From the NCBI GenBank assembly GCA_040772005.1, contig JAXGYZ010000007.1, positions 1 to 64,000 of the forward strand: a stretch of 64,000 bases of DNA, given 5' to 3'. Positions 34,200 to 42,816 of the stretch are shown here, one piece after another. Within the stretch, counting starts at the first letter, position 1, and each line of letters opens with the position of its first letter. Position numbers and translations under genes: made by a program. This stretch comes from MWBF01 sp040772005 (GTDB lineage: Bacteria > Chloroflexota > Anaerolineae > CG2-30-64-16). Under the pieces are notes generated by a model, which saw nothing but the letters and a program-made list of their open reading frames with translations, made no database searches and was not told where the DNA came from.

Positions 34200-35633
34200 A
34201 TGGCACAGAAGCAGGCCGTCCTGGGCGTCATCATCGGCAACCGGGACTTCTTCCCCGACCGGCTCATCACGACTGCGCGGCAATCCCTAGCGAAGGTGTT
34301 TGCCGTGCTCGATATCGAGCCGGTCATCCTCGATCAGAGCACGACCAAGCTCGGTGCGGTCGAGACGTGGAGCGATGCGCGCAAGTGCGCGGCCCTGTTC
34401 GACGAGAACCGCCATCGCATCGAAGGCATCCTCATCAGCCTGCCGAACTTCGGAGATGAGAAGGCCGCGGTGGAGGCCATCAAGCTCTCGGGGTTGCAGG
34501 TGCCCATCCTGGTGCAGGCGTTCCCGGATGACCTCGACGCCCTGACGCCGGAGTTTCGCCGCGATGCCTTCTGCGGCAAGATCTCCGTCTGCAATAACCT
34601 CTACCAGTACGGCTATCCTTATTCGGTGACGGAGCGGCACACGCTGCGGCCCGATACGGAGGAATTTCGGAACGAGCTGCGTAAGTTCGTGGGGGTCTGC
34701 CGCGTGGTCAACGGCCTGAAGGCCGCGCGCTTGGGTGCGGTCGGCGCGCGCCCCAACGCGTTCAACACGACGCGTTACAGCGAGAAGCTGCTGCAGGCGC
34801 ACGGCATCAGCGTCCAGACGGTCGACCTCTCGGAAATCCTGGGCGCGGCGGGCAAGCTGGCCGATGACGATGCGCGGGTGGTCGAGCGCCTGGGACGGAT
34901 TCGCGGGTATGTCAACACCGCGGGCGTGCCCTCCCCCTCCCTGGTGCGCATGGCGAAGTTCGCCATCGTGCTGGAGGACTGGATGCAGTCGTTGGACATC
35001 CAGGCATCGGCGCTGCAATGCTGGAACTCGCTCCAGCAGAACCTCGGGGCAAACGTCTGCACCGTGATGAGCATGATGAGCGAGCAGCTCATGCCGAGCG
35101 CGTGTGAGGTGGATGTCACCGGCGTCGTCTCGATGTATGCGCTGCAACTGGCCTCCGGCACGCCGAGCGCGCTCGTCGACTGGAACAACAATTATGCCGA
35201 CGATCGGGACAAGTGCGTCCTCTTCCACTGCGGCAACTGGGCCCGCAGCTTTTACGGCGATGAGTTCAACATGGAGAATGCCCCGATCCTGGGTTCGACG
35301 CTGGGGGTCGAGAATACCTATGGCGTCGTCGCCGGCCGCGTCCCGGCCGGGCCGTTCAGCTTTGCGCGCGTCAGCAGCGACGACCGGCACGGACGCATGC
35401 AGGCGTACGTGGGCGACGGGGAGTTCGTGGACGACGCGCTGCACACCTTCGGCAGCCGCGCAGTGGTGCGCGTGCCGCGGCTGCAGGCGTTGATGCGGCA
35501 CATCTGCAAACACGGCTTCGAGCACCACGCCGCGATGAACCGCTCGCACGCGGCCGCGGTGCTGCACGAGGCGTTCACGACTTACTTCGGCTGGGATGTG
35601 TACTATCACGACAGGCCGGATGATGACTGTTAG
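34200..35633 (+). CDS. L-fucose/L-arabinose isomerase-fold sugar isomerase
   Basis: A 477-residue protein of the fucose/arabinose isomerase superfamily, which converts aldoses to ketoses with Mn2+. Supporting features are the N-terminal layout (LGVIIGNRDFFPDRLI, GILISLPNFGDEKAA) and the C-terminal active-site region (VTGVVSMYALQLASGTPSA, VDWNNNYADDRDKCVLFHCG). A Glu and an Asp in the CEVDVTG segment and His in LFHCG are candidate metal ligands. GGAGG lies 4 bases before ATG 34200. With a kinase gene overlapping its end and transketolase upstream, the likely substrate is a pentose (L-arabinose or D-xylose), but this is inference. No XylA-type isomerase or L-ribulose-phosphate epimerase is present in the window. 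Confidence 0.85.
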   Translation: MAQKQAVLGVIIGNRDFFPDRLITTARQSLAKVFAVLDIEPVILDQSTTKLGAVETWSDARKCAALFDENRHRIEGILISLPNFGDEKAAVEAIKLSGLQVPILVQAFPDDLDALTPEFRRDAFCGKISVCNNLYQYGYPYSVTERHTLRPDTEEFRNELRKFVGVCRVVNGLKAARLGAVGARPNAFNTTRYSEKLLQAHGISVQTVDLSEILGAAGKLADDDARVVERLGRIRGYVNTAGVPSPSLVRMAKFAIVLEDWMQSLDIQASALQCWNSLQQNLGANVCTVMSMMSEQLMPSACEVDVTGVVSMYALQLASGTPSALVDWNNNYADDRDKCVLFHCGNWARSFYGDEFNMENAPILGSTLGVENTYGVVAGRVPAGPFSFARVSSDDRHGRMQAYVGDGEFVDDALHTFGSRAVVRVPRLQALMRHICKHGFEHHAAMNRSHAAAVLHEAFTTYFGWDVYYHDRPDDDC

Positions 35634-37107
35634 GCAGCACGGCGCGCGCTATATCCTCGCTATTGACGAGGGCACCACGAACGTCAAGGCCGTGCTGGTG
35701 GACTGCGACGGCTGCGTCGCGGCGGAGGCTGCCCTGCCCCTGTCTATCGCGTATCCGCAGCCGGCGTGGGTCGAACAGGAAGCACTCGAAATCTGGCGCA
35801 CGTCGCACGCGGCAGCCGGGGAAGTGCTCGCCGCCGCACCGGCAGGGCAGGTGGCGGCCCTGGCGATTACCAATCAGCGGGAGTCTGTGCTGGCCTGGGA
35901 CCGGCGCACCGGCGCACCGCTCGGCCCGTGCATCTCCTGGCAGTGCCATCGCAGCGCAGCCTTCTGCGCGCGGCTCAGGGCGCAGGGGCTGGCTGAGACC
36001 ATCTACGCGCGAACCGGGCTGGCTGTGGACCCCATGTTCTCTGCGAGCAAGGCGCGCTGGCTGCTGGAGCACATCCCCGATGGCCCCGCGCGCGCGGCAG
36101 ACGGCGAGATTTGCCTGGGAACGGTGGACGCGTGGCTGCTGTGGAACTTCACCGGCGGCGCGATACACGCATGCGACGTTACCAACGCGTCGCGCACGCA
36201 ACTCTATAACCTGGACACGCTGGAGTGGGATGACGACCTGTTGGCTATCTTTGGCATCCCGCGGGCCGCGCTGCCGGAGGTGCGCCTGTCGAGCGCGTAC
36301 TACGGGGAGACGCGTAGGTTGTCCGGTATTCCCGCAGGGCTGCCGATTGCCGCGCTGATCGGAGATTCCCATGCCGCGCTGTTCGGACATGCCGGGTTTC
36401 GGCCCGGTTCCGTCAAGGCGACGTACGGGACCGGCTCATCGCTCATGACGCCCACCCCCGGGCGGGTCTTTTCGCGCAGCGGGCTGTCATCGAGCGTCGC
36501 GTGGGGCCACCGGCAGGTGACGTATGCGCTGGAGGGCAATATCTACGTGACTGGCTCGGCGGTGCAGTGGGTGGCAGATATGCTGGGGGTGGCAGGGCCG
36601 GAGGATGTAGAGGCGCTGGCCGCGCAGGCTCCCGACAACGGCGGCGCGTACTTCGTGCCCGCGCTGGCCGGTCTCGGCGCGCCTCACTGGAACGAGGCTG
36701 CGCGCGGCCTGATTACCGGCCTGACGCGCGGGTCGACTCGGGGCCACCTGGCGCGCGCGACGCTGGAGTCGATCGCGTACCAGGTTCGCGATGTATTCGA
36801 CGTGATGCAGGCCGAGGCGGGCGCACCTTTGCAGGTGCTGCTGGCAGACGGCGGCGCAACGCGCAACCAGACGCTGATGCAGTTCCAGGCCGACATTCTC
36901 GGCGTGCCGCTCCTGTGCAGCACCGCGGGCGATGTGTCGGCGCTCGGTGCAGCGTATTTGGCCGGGCTGACGGTGGGGCTCTGGGGTTCGGAAGAGGAGA
37001 TTGCCGTACTGGAGCGACCCCAGGTGCGCTATGAGCCGGCCATGGCCCAGACGCGGCGCGATGAGCTCTATGCGGGCTGGCAGGCGGCGGTCAGGCGCGC
37101 GCTCTGA
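35620..37107 (+). CDS. FGGY-family carbohydrate kinase
   Basis: A 495-residue sugar or polyol kinase. ATG 35620 (or 35623) lies inside the end of the isomerase gene, overlapping by 14 bases. Domain I has the phosphate-binding DEGTTNVKAVLVD and ITNQRES (glycerol-kinase-like). The hinge contains GDSHAALFGHAG and YGTGSSLM. Domain II has VLLADGGATRNQTLMQFQAD and a DVSALGAAYLAGL segment, as in xylulokinase and glycerol kinase. Position after a ketopentose-forming isomerase suggests a pentulose kinase. The exact sugar is not predictable. Confidence 0.9.
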   Translation: MMTVRQHGARYILAIDEGTTNVKAVLVDCDGCVAAEAALPLSIAYPQPAWVEQEALEIWRTSHAAAGEVLAAAPAGQVAALAITNQRESVLAWDRRTGAPLGPCISWQCHRSAAFCARLRAQGLAETIYARTGLAVDPMFSASKARWLLEHIPDGPARAADGEICLGTVDAWLLWNFTGGAIHACDVTNASRTQLYNLDTLEWDDDLLAIFGIPRAALPEVRLSSAYYGETRRLSGIPAGLPIAALIGDSHAALFGHAGFRPGSVKATYGTGSSLMTPTPGRVFSRSGLSSSVAWGHRQVTYALEGNIYVTGSAVQWVADMLGVAGPEDVEALAAQAPDNGGAYFVPALAGLGAPHWNEAARGLITGLTRGSTRGHLARATLESIAYQVRDVFDVMQAEAGAPLQVLLADGGATRNQTLMQFQADILGVPLLCSTAGDVSALGAAYLAGLTVGLWGSEEEIAVLERPQVRYEPAMAQTRRDELYAGWQAAVRRAL

Positions 37108-37111
37108 TTTG

Positions 37112-37183
37112 AACCACGGAAGACACGGACCACACCGAATTAGCCTATTTCAACCTTCCGCGTGATCCGTGTCTTCCGTGGTT
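37112..37183. repeat. Palindromic repeat (ACCACGGAAGACACGGA type)
   Basis: Two perfect 18-base arms (37112-37129 and 37166-37183) separated by 36 bases that can pair further (CAC/GTG). It begins 5 bases after the kinase stop codon. It also lies 18 bases past the end of the convergent epimerase gene, so it can act as a bidirectional terminator. Similar repeats with tandem CCGTGTCTT units are seen dispersed in many bacterial genomes. Confidence 0.85.
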
Positions 37184-37201
37184 GCACCTTCTTGGGATTC
37201 G

Positions 37202-38062
37202 TCAAACTGCGAGGCCCGCGTCCCGCCAGGCCTGGTGCAGCGCCTCGGCTGTGGCCCGCACAGCGGCCTCCGGTGACATCTCTTTCAGCCGCGGGCTGAA
37301 CGGCTCCACCATGACCGGGCCGCTGTAACCGAGGTGGGCGAGCGCCTGCAAGAATCCCCGCAAGTCGATGACCCCCGTTTCGCCCGGCAGCGCGCGGTGC
37401 GTGTCCGGCAGCTCGTCCAACGGGATGCCCGGCAGTGCGTCGTTCACATGGACATCCACGATGTCCGCCTCGCGCAGACGCGCCAGTTGGTCGAGGGTGC
37501 CGCCCGCAGTATACCAGTGATAAGCGTCCAGCAGGAGGCCCATGTTATGCGTGCCGGCGGCCTGCTCGATATCGCGGCAAAGGTCCAACATGCCGTCTAA
37601 TGTATGAACGAACTCGTACCGGTGGTTGTTGCGCAGCGTCTTGGGCCCGAGGAACTCCAGACCGAAGCGGATGCCGTGTGCGTCTAGGATGCGCGCGGCA
37701 CGGCTGAACCGGTCCACGTGGAAGGCGTAGTTGGCATCGAAGTCCAGGCTGTCATGCCAGCTTGGCACCCAGGTGGTCGTGCGTGTGACCCCGATGGCGG
37801 CCGCGACGATGCAGAGGTTTTCCAGCTCCGCAAGACCCTCGCTGAACTCGGCCTCCGGCTTGCGATAGTCGAGCGGAAAGCCGAATCCGCCTGCCTGCAC
37901 GCCGGCATGGGTCAGCAGGTCGCGGGTCTGTGTGGCGCCGAGGGCCGCAGCCTCCCGGATGTTGATGTGCAGCGCGTCGAACCCGTTGGCCGCGGCGAGA
38001 CCAGCGGCCACTGCGAGCTCGGCCCGGACGCCGATCGCGGCCGGTGACAGAGACTTGAACAT
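37202..38062 (-). CDS. TIM-barrel sugar epimerase/isomerase (AP-endonuclease-2 fold)
   Basis: A 286-residue xylose-isomerase-like TIM-barrel protein. ATG 38062 has AAAGGAG 6 bases upstream. The longer frame upstream runs through a palindromic repeat and is not coding. Typical features are a Glu metal ligand in GIRFGLEFLGPK, NMGLLLDAYHWYTAGG, DIVDVHVNDA, and a C-terminal Glu in GPVMVEPFSP. It is the last gene of a leftward group with a glycyl radical enzyme and two URO-D-like genes. It may epimerise a ketose or inosose. The substrate is unknown. Confidence 0.88.
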   Translation of the reverse strand: MFKSLSPAAIGVRAELAVAAGLAAANGFDALHINIREAAALGATQTRDLLTHAGVQAGGFGFPLDYRKPEAEFSEGLAELENLCIVAAAIGVTRTTTWVPSWHDSLDFDANYAFHVDRFSRAARILDAHGIRFGLEFLGPKTLRNNHRYEFVHTLDGMLDLCRDIEQAAGTHNMGLLLDAYHWYTAGGTLDQLARLREADIVDVHVNDALPGIPLDELPDTHRALPGETGVIDLRGFLQALAHLGYSGPVMVEPFSPRLKEMSPEAAVRATAEALHQAWRDAGLAV

Positions 38063-38093
38063 GGGGAGCTCCTTTGTTAGCAATGGCTGAATG

Positions 38094-38190
38094 GAACGCT
38101 GATATCGCTGATGGTTATGATTGACGCTGATCCTTTCCATTCTGAATGGGAAATCTGCGTTCATCTTGGCCTTCAGCGTTATCAGCGTTG
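38094..38190. repeat. Long palindromic repeat (AACGCTGAT type), overlapping a gene end
   Basis: About 95 bases fold into one imperfect hairpin. Outer arms are AACGCTGATATCGCTGA at 38095-38111 and its near-complement at the right end (38173-38189), the stem continues through ACGC-GAT units, and the tip is TTCCATT/AATGGGAA. The right arm contains the stop codon of the URO-D-like gene 38182-39165. The repeat is related to copies at 49160-49241 and 62421-62515. Confidence 0.85.
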
Positions 38191-39165
38191 TATCATGCCT
38201 GTCCGCTCGCAGATTGCGGCGTATGCCCAGTCGTCCCACTCCTCGCGCACCCCGATGCCGAGCAGGTCGGGATAGTTTTTGCAGATCAGCCCGCCCTCGA
38301 AGACATCGATCATGGAGCGGGCTCCTGATTCGATAACTTGTCGGTCGCCCGTGGGGAGAATCTTCTGGATGTCCACCGGGCTCCACAGGGCGGCCTTGCG
38401 CTCGCGCAGCAGTGCTGCCAGTTTGGGCATGTCGTACAACGCGGGCTGGTCGAACTGGAAGACATCGACGCCCGCATCCAGCAAGTCGGGGACGATGGCC
38501 CAGTTCTGCCCGCAGGAGTGCATGAACACGCGCATCCCGTACTCGTGAGCCAGGCTCATCAGCCGGGTATACATCTCTTTAAAATAGAAGCGGAACATCT
38601 TCGGGCTGAAGAGCAGGCCCGTCTGTGTGCCCATGTCCTCGCCAATCACGATGCCGTCTGCGCCCGCGCGGCCGGCCAGGTGGATTTTCTGCTCGTAGAC
38701 GCGCGCGACTGCCTCGTGCATCCGGCACACTTCGTCGGGGTAGAGGGCCATGTCTGCGAAGTACACCTCCATCTTACGGAGGTAGCGGGCGTTGTCGAAC
38801 ACCCAACCGCCGATGCTTGCCAGCTTGAATTTGTCGGTCGGCTGGCTGAACAGGGCATTCATCTCCGCCGCGCAGTCGGGATGCGTGTAATCGGGGGGCT
38901 GGAGGTCGGGGAGTTGGCGCCAATCGGTGATGGCCGGGCGGAAGATTTCACCCTTGATGGCTCCCTCCTTCATGCGCATCCAGAGATTGCCCCATTCGTC
39001 GTCATAGTATTCAAGTTTGCCTTCGGTCCAACGACGTTGGGTGTACCCATGCGGCCTGAGGCCGGCCGACAGCGTGTCGTTGATGCGGCCGCGGTCGAAG
39101 GTCATGCCGGGGCGCGGCGCGCCGGTGTGCTCGATGTTGGCGATAATGATGTCACGAGAGTTCAT
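38182..39165 (-). CDS. URO-D/MtaA-superfamily protein (paralog 4), full zinc motif
   Basis: A 327-residue URO-D-fold protein and the only paralog here that keeps the methyltransferase-type zinc ligands: His and Cys in FMHSCGQNW and a later Cys in GGLICKNYPDL. It is therefore the best candidate for a real corrinoid- or thiol-dependent methyltransferase. It has GGGGAG 10 bases before ATG 39165. The last residues (MIQR) and the TGA stop come from a palindromic repeat, so the original C-terminus may have been different. It lies between another URO-D-like gene and a sugar epimerase. Confidence 0.85.
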   Translation of the reverse strand: MNSRDIIIANIEHTGAPRPGMTFDRGRINDTLSAGLRPHGYTQRRWTEGKLEYYDDEWGNLWMRMKEGAIKGEIFRPAITDWRQLPDLQPPDYTHPDCAAEMNALFSQPTDKFKLASIGGWVFDNARYLRKMEVYFADMALYPDEVCRMHEAVARVYEQKIHLAGRAGADGIVIGEDMGTQTGLLFSPKMFRFYFKEMYTRLMSLAHEYGMRVFMHSCGQNWAIVPDLLDAGVDVFQFDQPALYDMPKLAALLRERKAALWSPVDIQKILPTGDRQVIESGARSMIDVFEGGLICKNYPDLLGIGVREEWDDWAYAAICERTGMIQR

Positions 39166-39183
39166 TGGCGTATTGCTCCCCGA

Positions 39184-40452
39184 CTACCACAAGTCATTGA
39201 TGAGGTCGCGCGTGATCTGCACTGCTCGGCCTGGCTTGGACCGGTCGCCGTTGAGCGTGTAGATGTCGCGGAAGATGATCTCTGTCGAACAGCCGCGCGC
39301 CGCAGTCAGCGTCTTGCGGATGTGGGCCGCGAAGCCTTCTTCGTCGAACTCCGTGCCGACGCCGACGAAGTTGGGGCTGGGCTTGCGCGAGTAGATGACG
39401 CCGCTGCCGCGCAGCGCCTCGCCCATGTATTCCTCGTTGCACCACGCGGAGATGGAGACCTTCCGCAGGTGAGGCAGCTTGCTCACATACTGGTCCCAGA
39501 TGTCGTGCACCGGCTCGCAGCAGCCATAGTACGTCAGGCCGAACGGCTCGGCGATTTCGCAATAGTACGGATGGACATAGCGCCCATACATGCGGGGCGA
39601 GATGCTCACCGTCTCCTGCGAGTTGATGTTCAGCCACAGGTCCGCGGTCGTCACCTGACCGGTGCGATAGTAGTTGTTGGTTGGTAATTCGTGTGTAAAA
39701 CCATAGCTGCCCGCGCCTGCATAATCGTTGCTATTATTCAGTGTTAGCAGCTCTTCGCGCTCCTGCCACTTCGCGAAGCCCAGGATGCTATCGCGAAGGT
39801 AGGCGAACAGCGCGTGCATCGCGTCCGGTTCATCGATCATGGCGATCATCATCGCTTCCAGACCCATGAGCTGGACGATCTTGGCGCATGGAGTGGCATG
39901 CCAGCGCAGGCTGGCGTTCTTGATTTCGACCGGCAGGATATCGCCCAGGATATCCTCCACGAACGATTTCCAGGTGAAGGTGGCTTCCCGGTCCACGGAA
40001 AAGGTTGCCGGTTTGAGCCGTTGGAAGTCCTCTCGGAGGTTCCGGATAGGATGCTGCCAATGGTAGCCCACGGTGCGTCCGCTGGCATCGACGCCGTGCT
40101 CTGTCGGAATCTCGATGCCGAACTCATCGATATCGATGTCCCAGTATACGGTGTAGGTCGCAGGGACGACCTTGTCATCGCCAATCTCCATGTAATTGAC
40201 GATGTGCCTCAGCAGGTTGCGTTCGATCTGGATGGCCGCCGGGGAGGTGCAGCGTGGAGCCGGCAGCATGTCGCCCTCGAACGTATCCATCTCCATGACG
40301 ATCAGCGGACGCTCTCCCTGGAGTGCGTTGTGGCGGTGCCAGAGTGTGGCCCGCTCGGTCATAATGGGCTGATTCGCATAGTCAAACTGACGTTTGGCGA
40401 GCTCGCGAAGGTAGTGTCGCTCTTCAGGTGTGATGCGTGAGGGTGTTGGCAT
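39184..40452 (-). CDS. Divergent URO-D-superfamily protein (paralog 5)
   Basis: A 422-residue protein, longer than its paralogs, with fold-typical segments SISPRMYGRYVHPYYCEIAE and GLTYYGCCEPVHDIWDQYV. At the zinc position it has YGCCEP, so His is absent but two adjacent Cys are present. A further Cys is in ISAWCNEEYM. It follows the glycyl radical enzyme gene by 68 bases and precedes paralog 4 by 18 bases, forming one leftward operon. Relatives of this type are usually annotated only as hypothetical or URO-D-like. No clear ribosome site is seen before ATG 40452. Confidence 0.75.
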   Translation of the reverse strand: MPTPSRITPEERHYLRELAKRQFDYANQPIMTERATLWHRHNALQGERPLIVMEMDTFEGDMLPAPRCTSPAAIQIERNLLRHIVNYMEIGDDKVVPATYTVYWDIDIDEFGIEIPTEHGVDASGRTVGYHWQHPIRNLREDFQRLKPATFSVDREATFTWKSFVEDILGDILPVEIKNASLRWHATPCAKIVQLMGLEAMMIAMIDEPDAMHALFAYLRDSILGFAKWQEREELLTLNNSNDYAGAGSYGFTHELPTNNYYRTGQVTTADLWLNINSQETVSISPRMYGRYVHPYYCEIAEPFGLTYYGCCEPVHDIWDQYVSKLPHLRKVSISAWCNEEYMGEALRGSGVIYSRKPSPNFVGVGTEFDEEGFAAHIRKTLTAARGCSTEIIFRDIYTLNGDRSKPGRAVQITRDLINDLW

Positions 40453-40520
40453 GACGGTTAAGTCCCTATTTGGGTATTGCTATGACGCCGAGAGCGCGCG
40501 GTTGCGTTACGGCAGGATGG

Positions 40521-42737
40521 CTACAACTCGTGCTCTGTCCGGGCGATGACTTCTTCCTGCATCTCCGCCGTCAGCTTCACGAAGTAGTCTGAGTAGCCGG
40601 CCACGCGCACGAGCAGATCCTGGTATTGCTCCGGATGCGCGCGGGCAGCGAGCAGCGTTTCGCGGCTGACCACATTGACTTGCATCTCGAAGCCGCCGCG
40701 CTGCAGATAGGTTTCGATGAGCTGACGCATCGCGGCGCGGTCAGCCTCGGACTTGAACAGGTTGGCAGAGAACTTGGCGTTGTGCACTAATCCGCCAAGC
40801 GCGTGGCGGTGAGACCAGCAGGTTGTCGAGAGAACCGACGCGGTGGGGCCGCGGCGCTCCCGGCCCTGGGCCGCGCCTGCACCGTCTGCCAGCGGCCATC
40901 CCGCGCGGCGGCCGTCGGGCGTTGCGCCGGTCTGTGCGCCCATGCGCTCGTGCATGATCCAGCAGAAGAAGCCGGGCACGTAGCTGTGCGGCCCGATGGT
41001 GTTCGAGGCCGTCGTCGCCATCAGCCACTCGGCCCAGCGCTGCGCGATCTCGTCAGATGCCTCGTCGTCATTGCCATATTTGGGGAGACGGTTGAGGATG
41101 CGCTGCCGCAGCGGCTCGTGGCCCGCAAAATCAGCCCGCAGAATGGATCCCAACTCAGCAAGTGTTAGCTCCTGTGCCTCATATACGAGGTAGCGCACTG
41201 CGAGCAGACTGTCTGTGAGATTAGCCAGCCCGACCAGCGAGTTCTCCACCCAATTGTAGCGTGCGCCGCCCCGGTCGTAGTCGAGCCCGCGGGCGAGGCA
41301 GTCGTTGGTGAAGCAACTGACCAGCGGGAAGCCGCCATGCACCGTGCGGGCCTGCCAGATGCGATCTAGCTCTGTAGCGGCCTGCGCAATCTGCCCGCGC
41401 AGGTTTGCCTGGACGCGCGCCTCGAGCTCCTCGTACGTTGCAGGCTCGGGCTCCGCGCCGCCGGCGGCCGCTTCGATGACCGCGTTGAGTGCCCCGGGCA
41501 GGTTGAAATAGGGTGTGGCGACCCAGACGTTGGAAGCGGCCACCGGCTTGATCTCGACGCAGGTGGAGTTCATGTAGTTGACGGAGTCCGCAAAGGTGAC
41601 GCCGTGCTCCATCAGCCCCGCGCTGATCTCCTCGTCGTTGAAGAAAGCCGGGTCTCCGCGGCCCGCCCCGAGCAGCGCCACGGCGAAGTCCATCAATTCG
41701 GACGGCGTGCCGCGGTGCCAGCACAGGCCTACGGTGGGGTAGCCCAGGCCCGTTGCGATGCGCGCGGCCATGCAGAGGTAGGTCAGGTCGTTGGTGATAT
41801 CCCGACCTTCTCCATCGCGACCGCCCACCAGGACGGCAAGCGCCAAACCCGTAGACATAATGCGATTGACGTTGATGTAGAGCTGGCAGATGAGCTCGAA
41901 CGCAGCCTGCCGGGTGATGCGGCCCGCCGCCAGATCGGCCTCGTAGAACGGGCGCAGGGTGCGGTCGAGCCGGCCGGGGGAGGTGAGGTAATGGCCCTCG
42001 CCCTGCCACAGCGCCACGATGGTCAGGAATAGGAGCTGGATGGCCTCGTGGAAGGTGCGGGGGGCCGCATGGCTGAGATGGCGGCAGATCGCGGCCATTT
42101 CCAACCAGCGCAGCGATGCCTCACTCATATCCGCGGCCTGAGCCGAGCACGCGTCCGCGACGTTGAGGATGTACGCCGACATGCCGTCCAGCGCAATCCG
42201 GCAGGCGGCATAGAAGGCTGCTTTTTCTGCATCGTCCGCGGCTGTGGCCGCAGTTGCGGCCCCTCGTTCGGCAATCTCGGCTTTAACGCCATCCAACCCG
42301 ACCGCAAAGAGCTTATCGAAGTCGGGATGTAGGTGGCCCGCGTCGCCCCCGGGGAAGGGCGGCATCGACGCAAGCGCCGTGCGCGCCGCTTCGAGAGCCG
42401 GGCTTTCGGCCTCGGTTGGCCGGCGGAAGCAAGGCCGGCCAACGATCCGTTCGCCCCGGTCGAGTTCGACCGGCATGGCGGCCAGCCGAGCTGCAACCAT
42501 GCGCGCCCGCCAGACCAGCCAGTGTTCAGCGGGCGTATGAAGCTGCCAGGCCGCTGCATCGCTGAGCAGCAGCTCCGGAATGGGTGGCATATCGGTTCCG
42601 ATGCGCGTGTGGAAGGCCAGCGCCGCCTCGCGCAGTGCGGCAAGGTCCGTTGGCAGGTGCAGGTCGAGCGGCTGCTGCGCGCCGGGAATCGTCAGGTATC
42701 GGGGCAGTGCCGGCACGGATGCCGCAGTTGGCTGCAT
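40521..42737 (-). CDS. Glycyl radical enzyme (pyruvate formate-lyase family), unassigned
   Basis: A 738-residue oxygen-sensitive radical enzyme. The glycyl radical site is Gly714 in RVAGYSDYF near the C-terminus. The active-site Cys393 lies in NSTCVEIKP. The C-V-E triplet, with Glu as general base, resembles diol dehydratases and CutC-like lyases rather than the CC pair of pyruvate formate-lyase. Length is slightly below the usual 780-850. AGGA precedes ATG 42737. The radical-SAM activating enzyme normally encoded next to it is not in the window. It heads an operon with two URO-D-like proteins and a TIM-barrel epimerase, an unusual combination. The substrate is unknown. Confidence 0.93.
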   Translation of the reverse strand: MQPTAASVPALPRYLTIPGAQQPLDLHLPTDLAALREAALAFHTRIGTDMPPIPELLLSDAAAWQLHTPAEHWLVWRARMVAARLAAMPVELDRGERIVGRPCFRRPTEAESPALEAARTALASMPPFPGGDAGHLHPDFDKLFAVGLDGVKAEIAERGAATAATAADDAEKAAFYAACRIALDGMSAYILNVADACSAQAADMSEASLRWLEMAAICRHLSHAAPRTFHEAIQLLFLTIVALWQGEGHYLTSPGRLDRTLRPFYEADLAAGRITRQAAFELICQLYINVNRIMSTGLALAVLVGGRDGEGRDITNDLTYLCMAARIATGLGYPTVGLCWHRGTPSELMDFAVALLGAGRGDPAFFNDEEISAGLMEHGVTFADSVNYMNSTCVEIKPVAASNVWVATPYFNLPGALNAVIEAAAGGAEPEPATYEELEARVQANLRGQIAQAATELDRIWQARTVHGGFPLVSCFTNDCLARGLDYDRGGARYNWVENSLVGLANLTDSLLAVRYLVYEAQELTLAELGSILRADFAGHEPLRQRILNRLPKYGNDDEASDEIAQRWAEWLMATTASNTIGPHSYVPGFFCWIMHERMGAQTGATPDGRRAGWPLADGAGAAQGRERRGPTASVLSTTCWSHRHALGGLVHNAKFSANLFKSEADRAAMRQLIETYLQRGGFEMQVNVVSRETLLAARAHPEQYQDLLVRVAGYSDYFVKLTAEMQEEVIARTEHEL

Positions 42738-42816
42738 GGCGCTTCCTCCATTTTGTTGCGCGGACAGTTACGAATATCGCGCGGGTTTACAAAAAAATGA
42801 TGCTACAGCACTGCTG

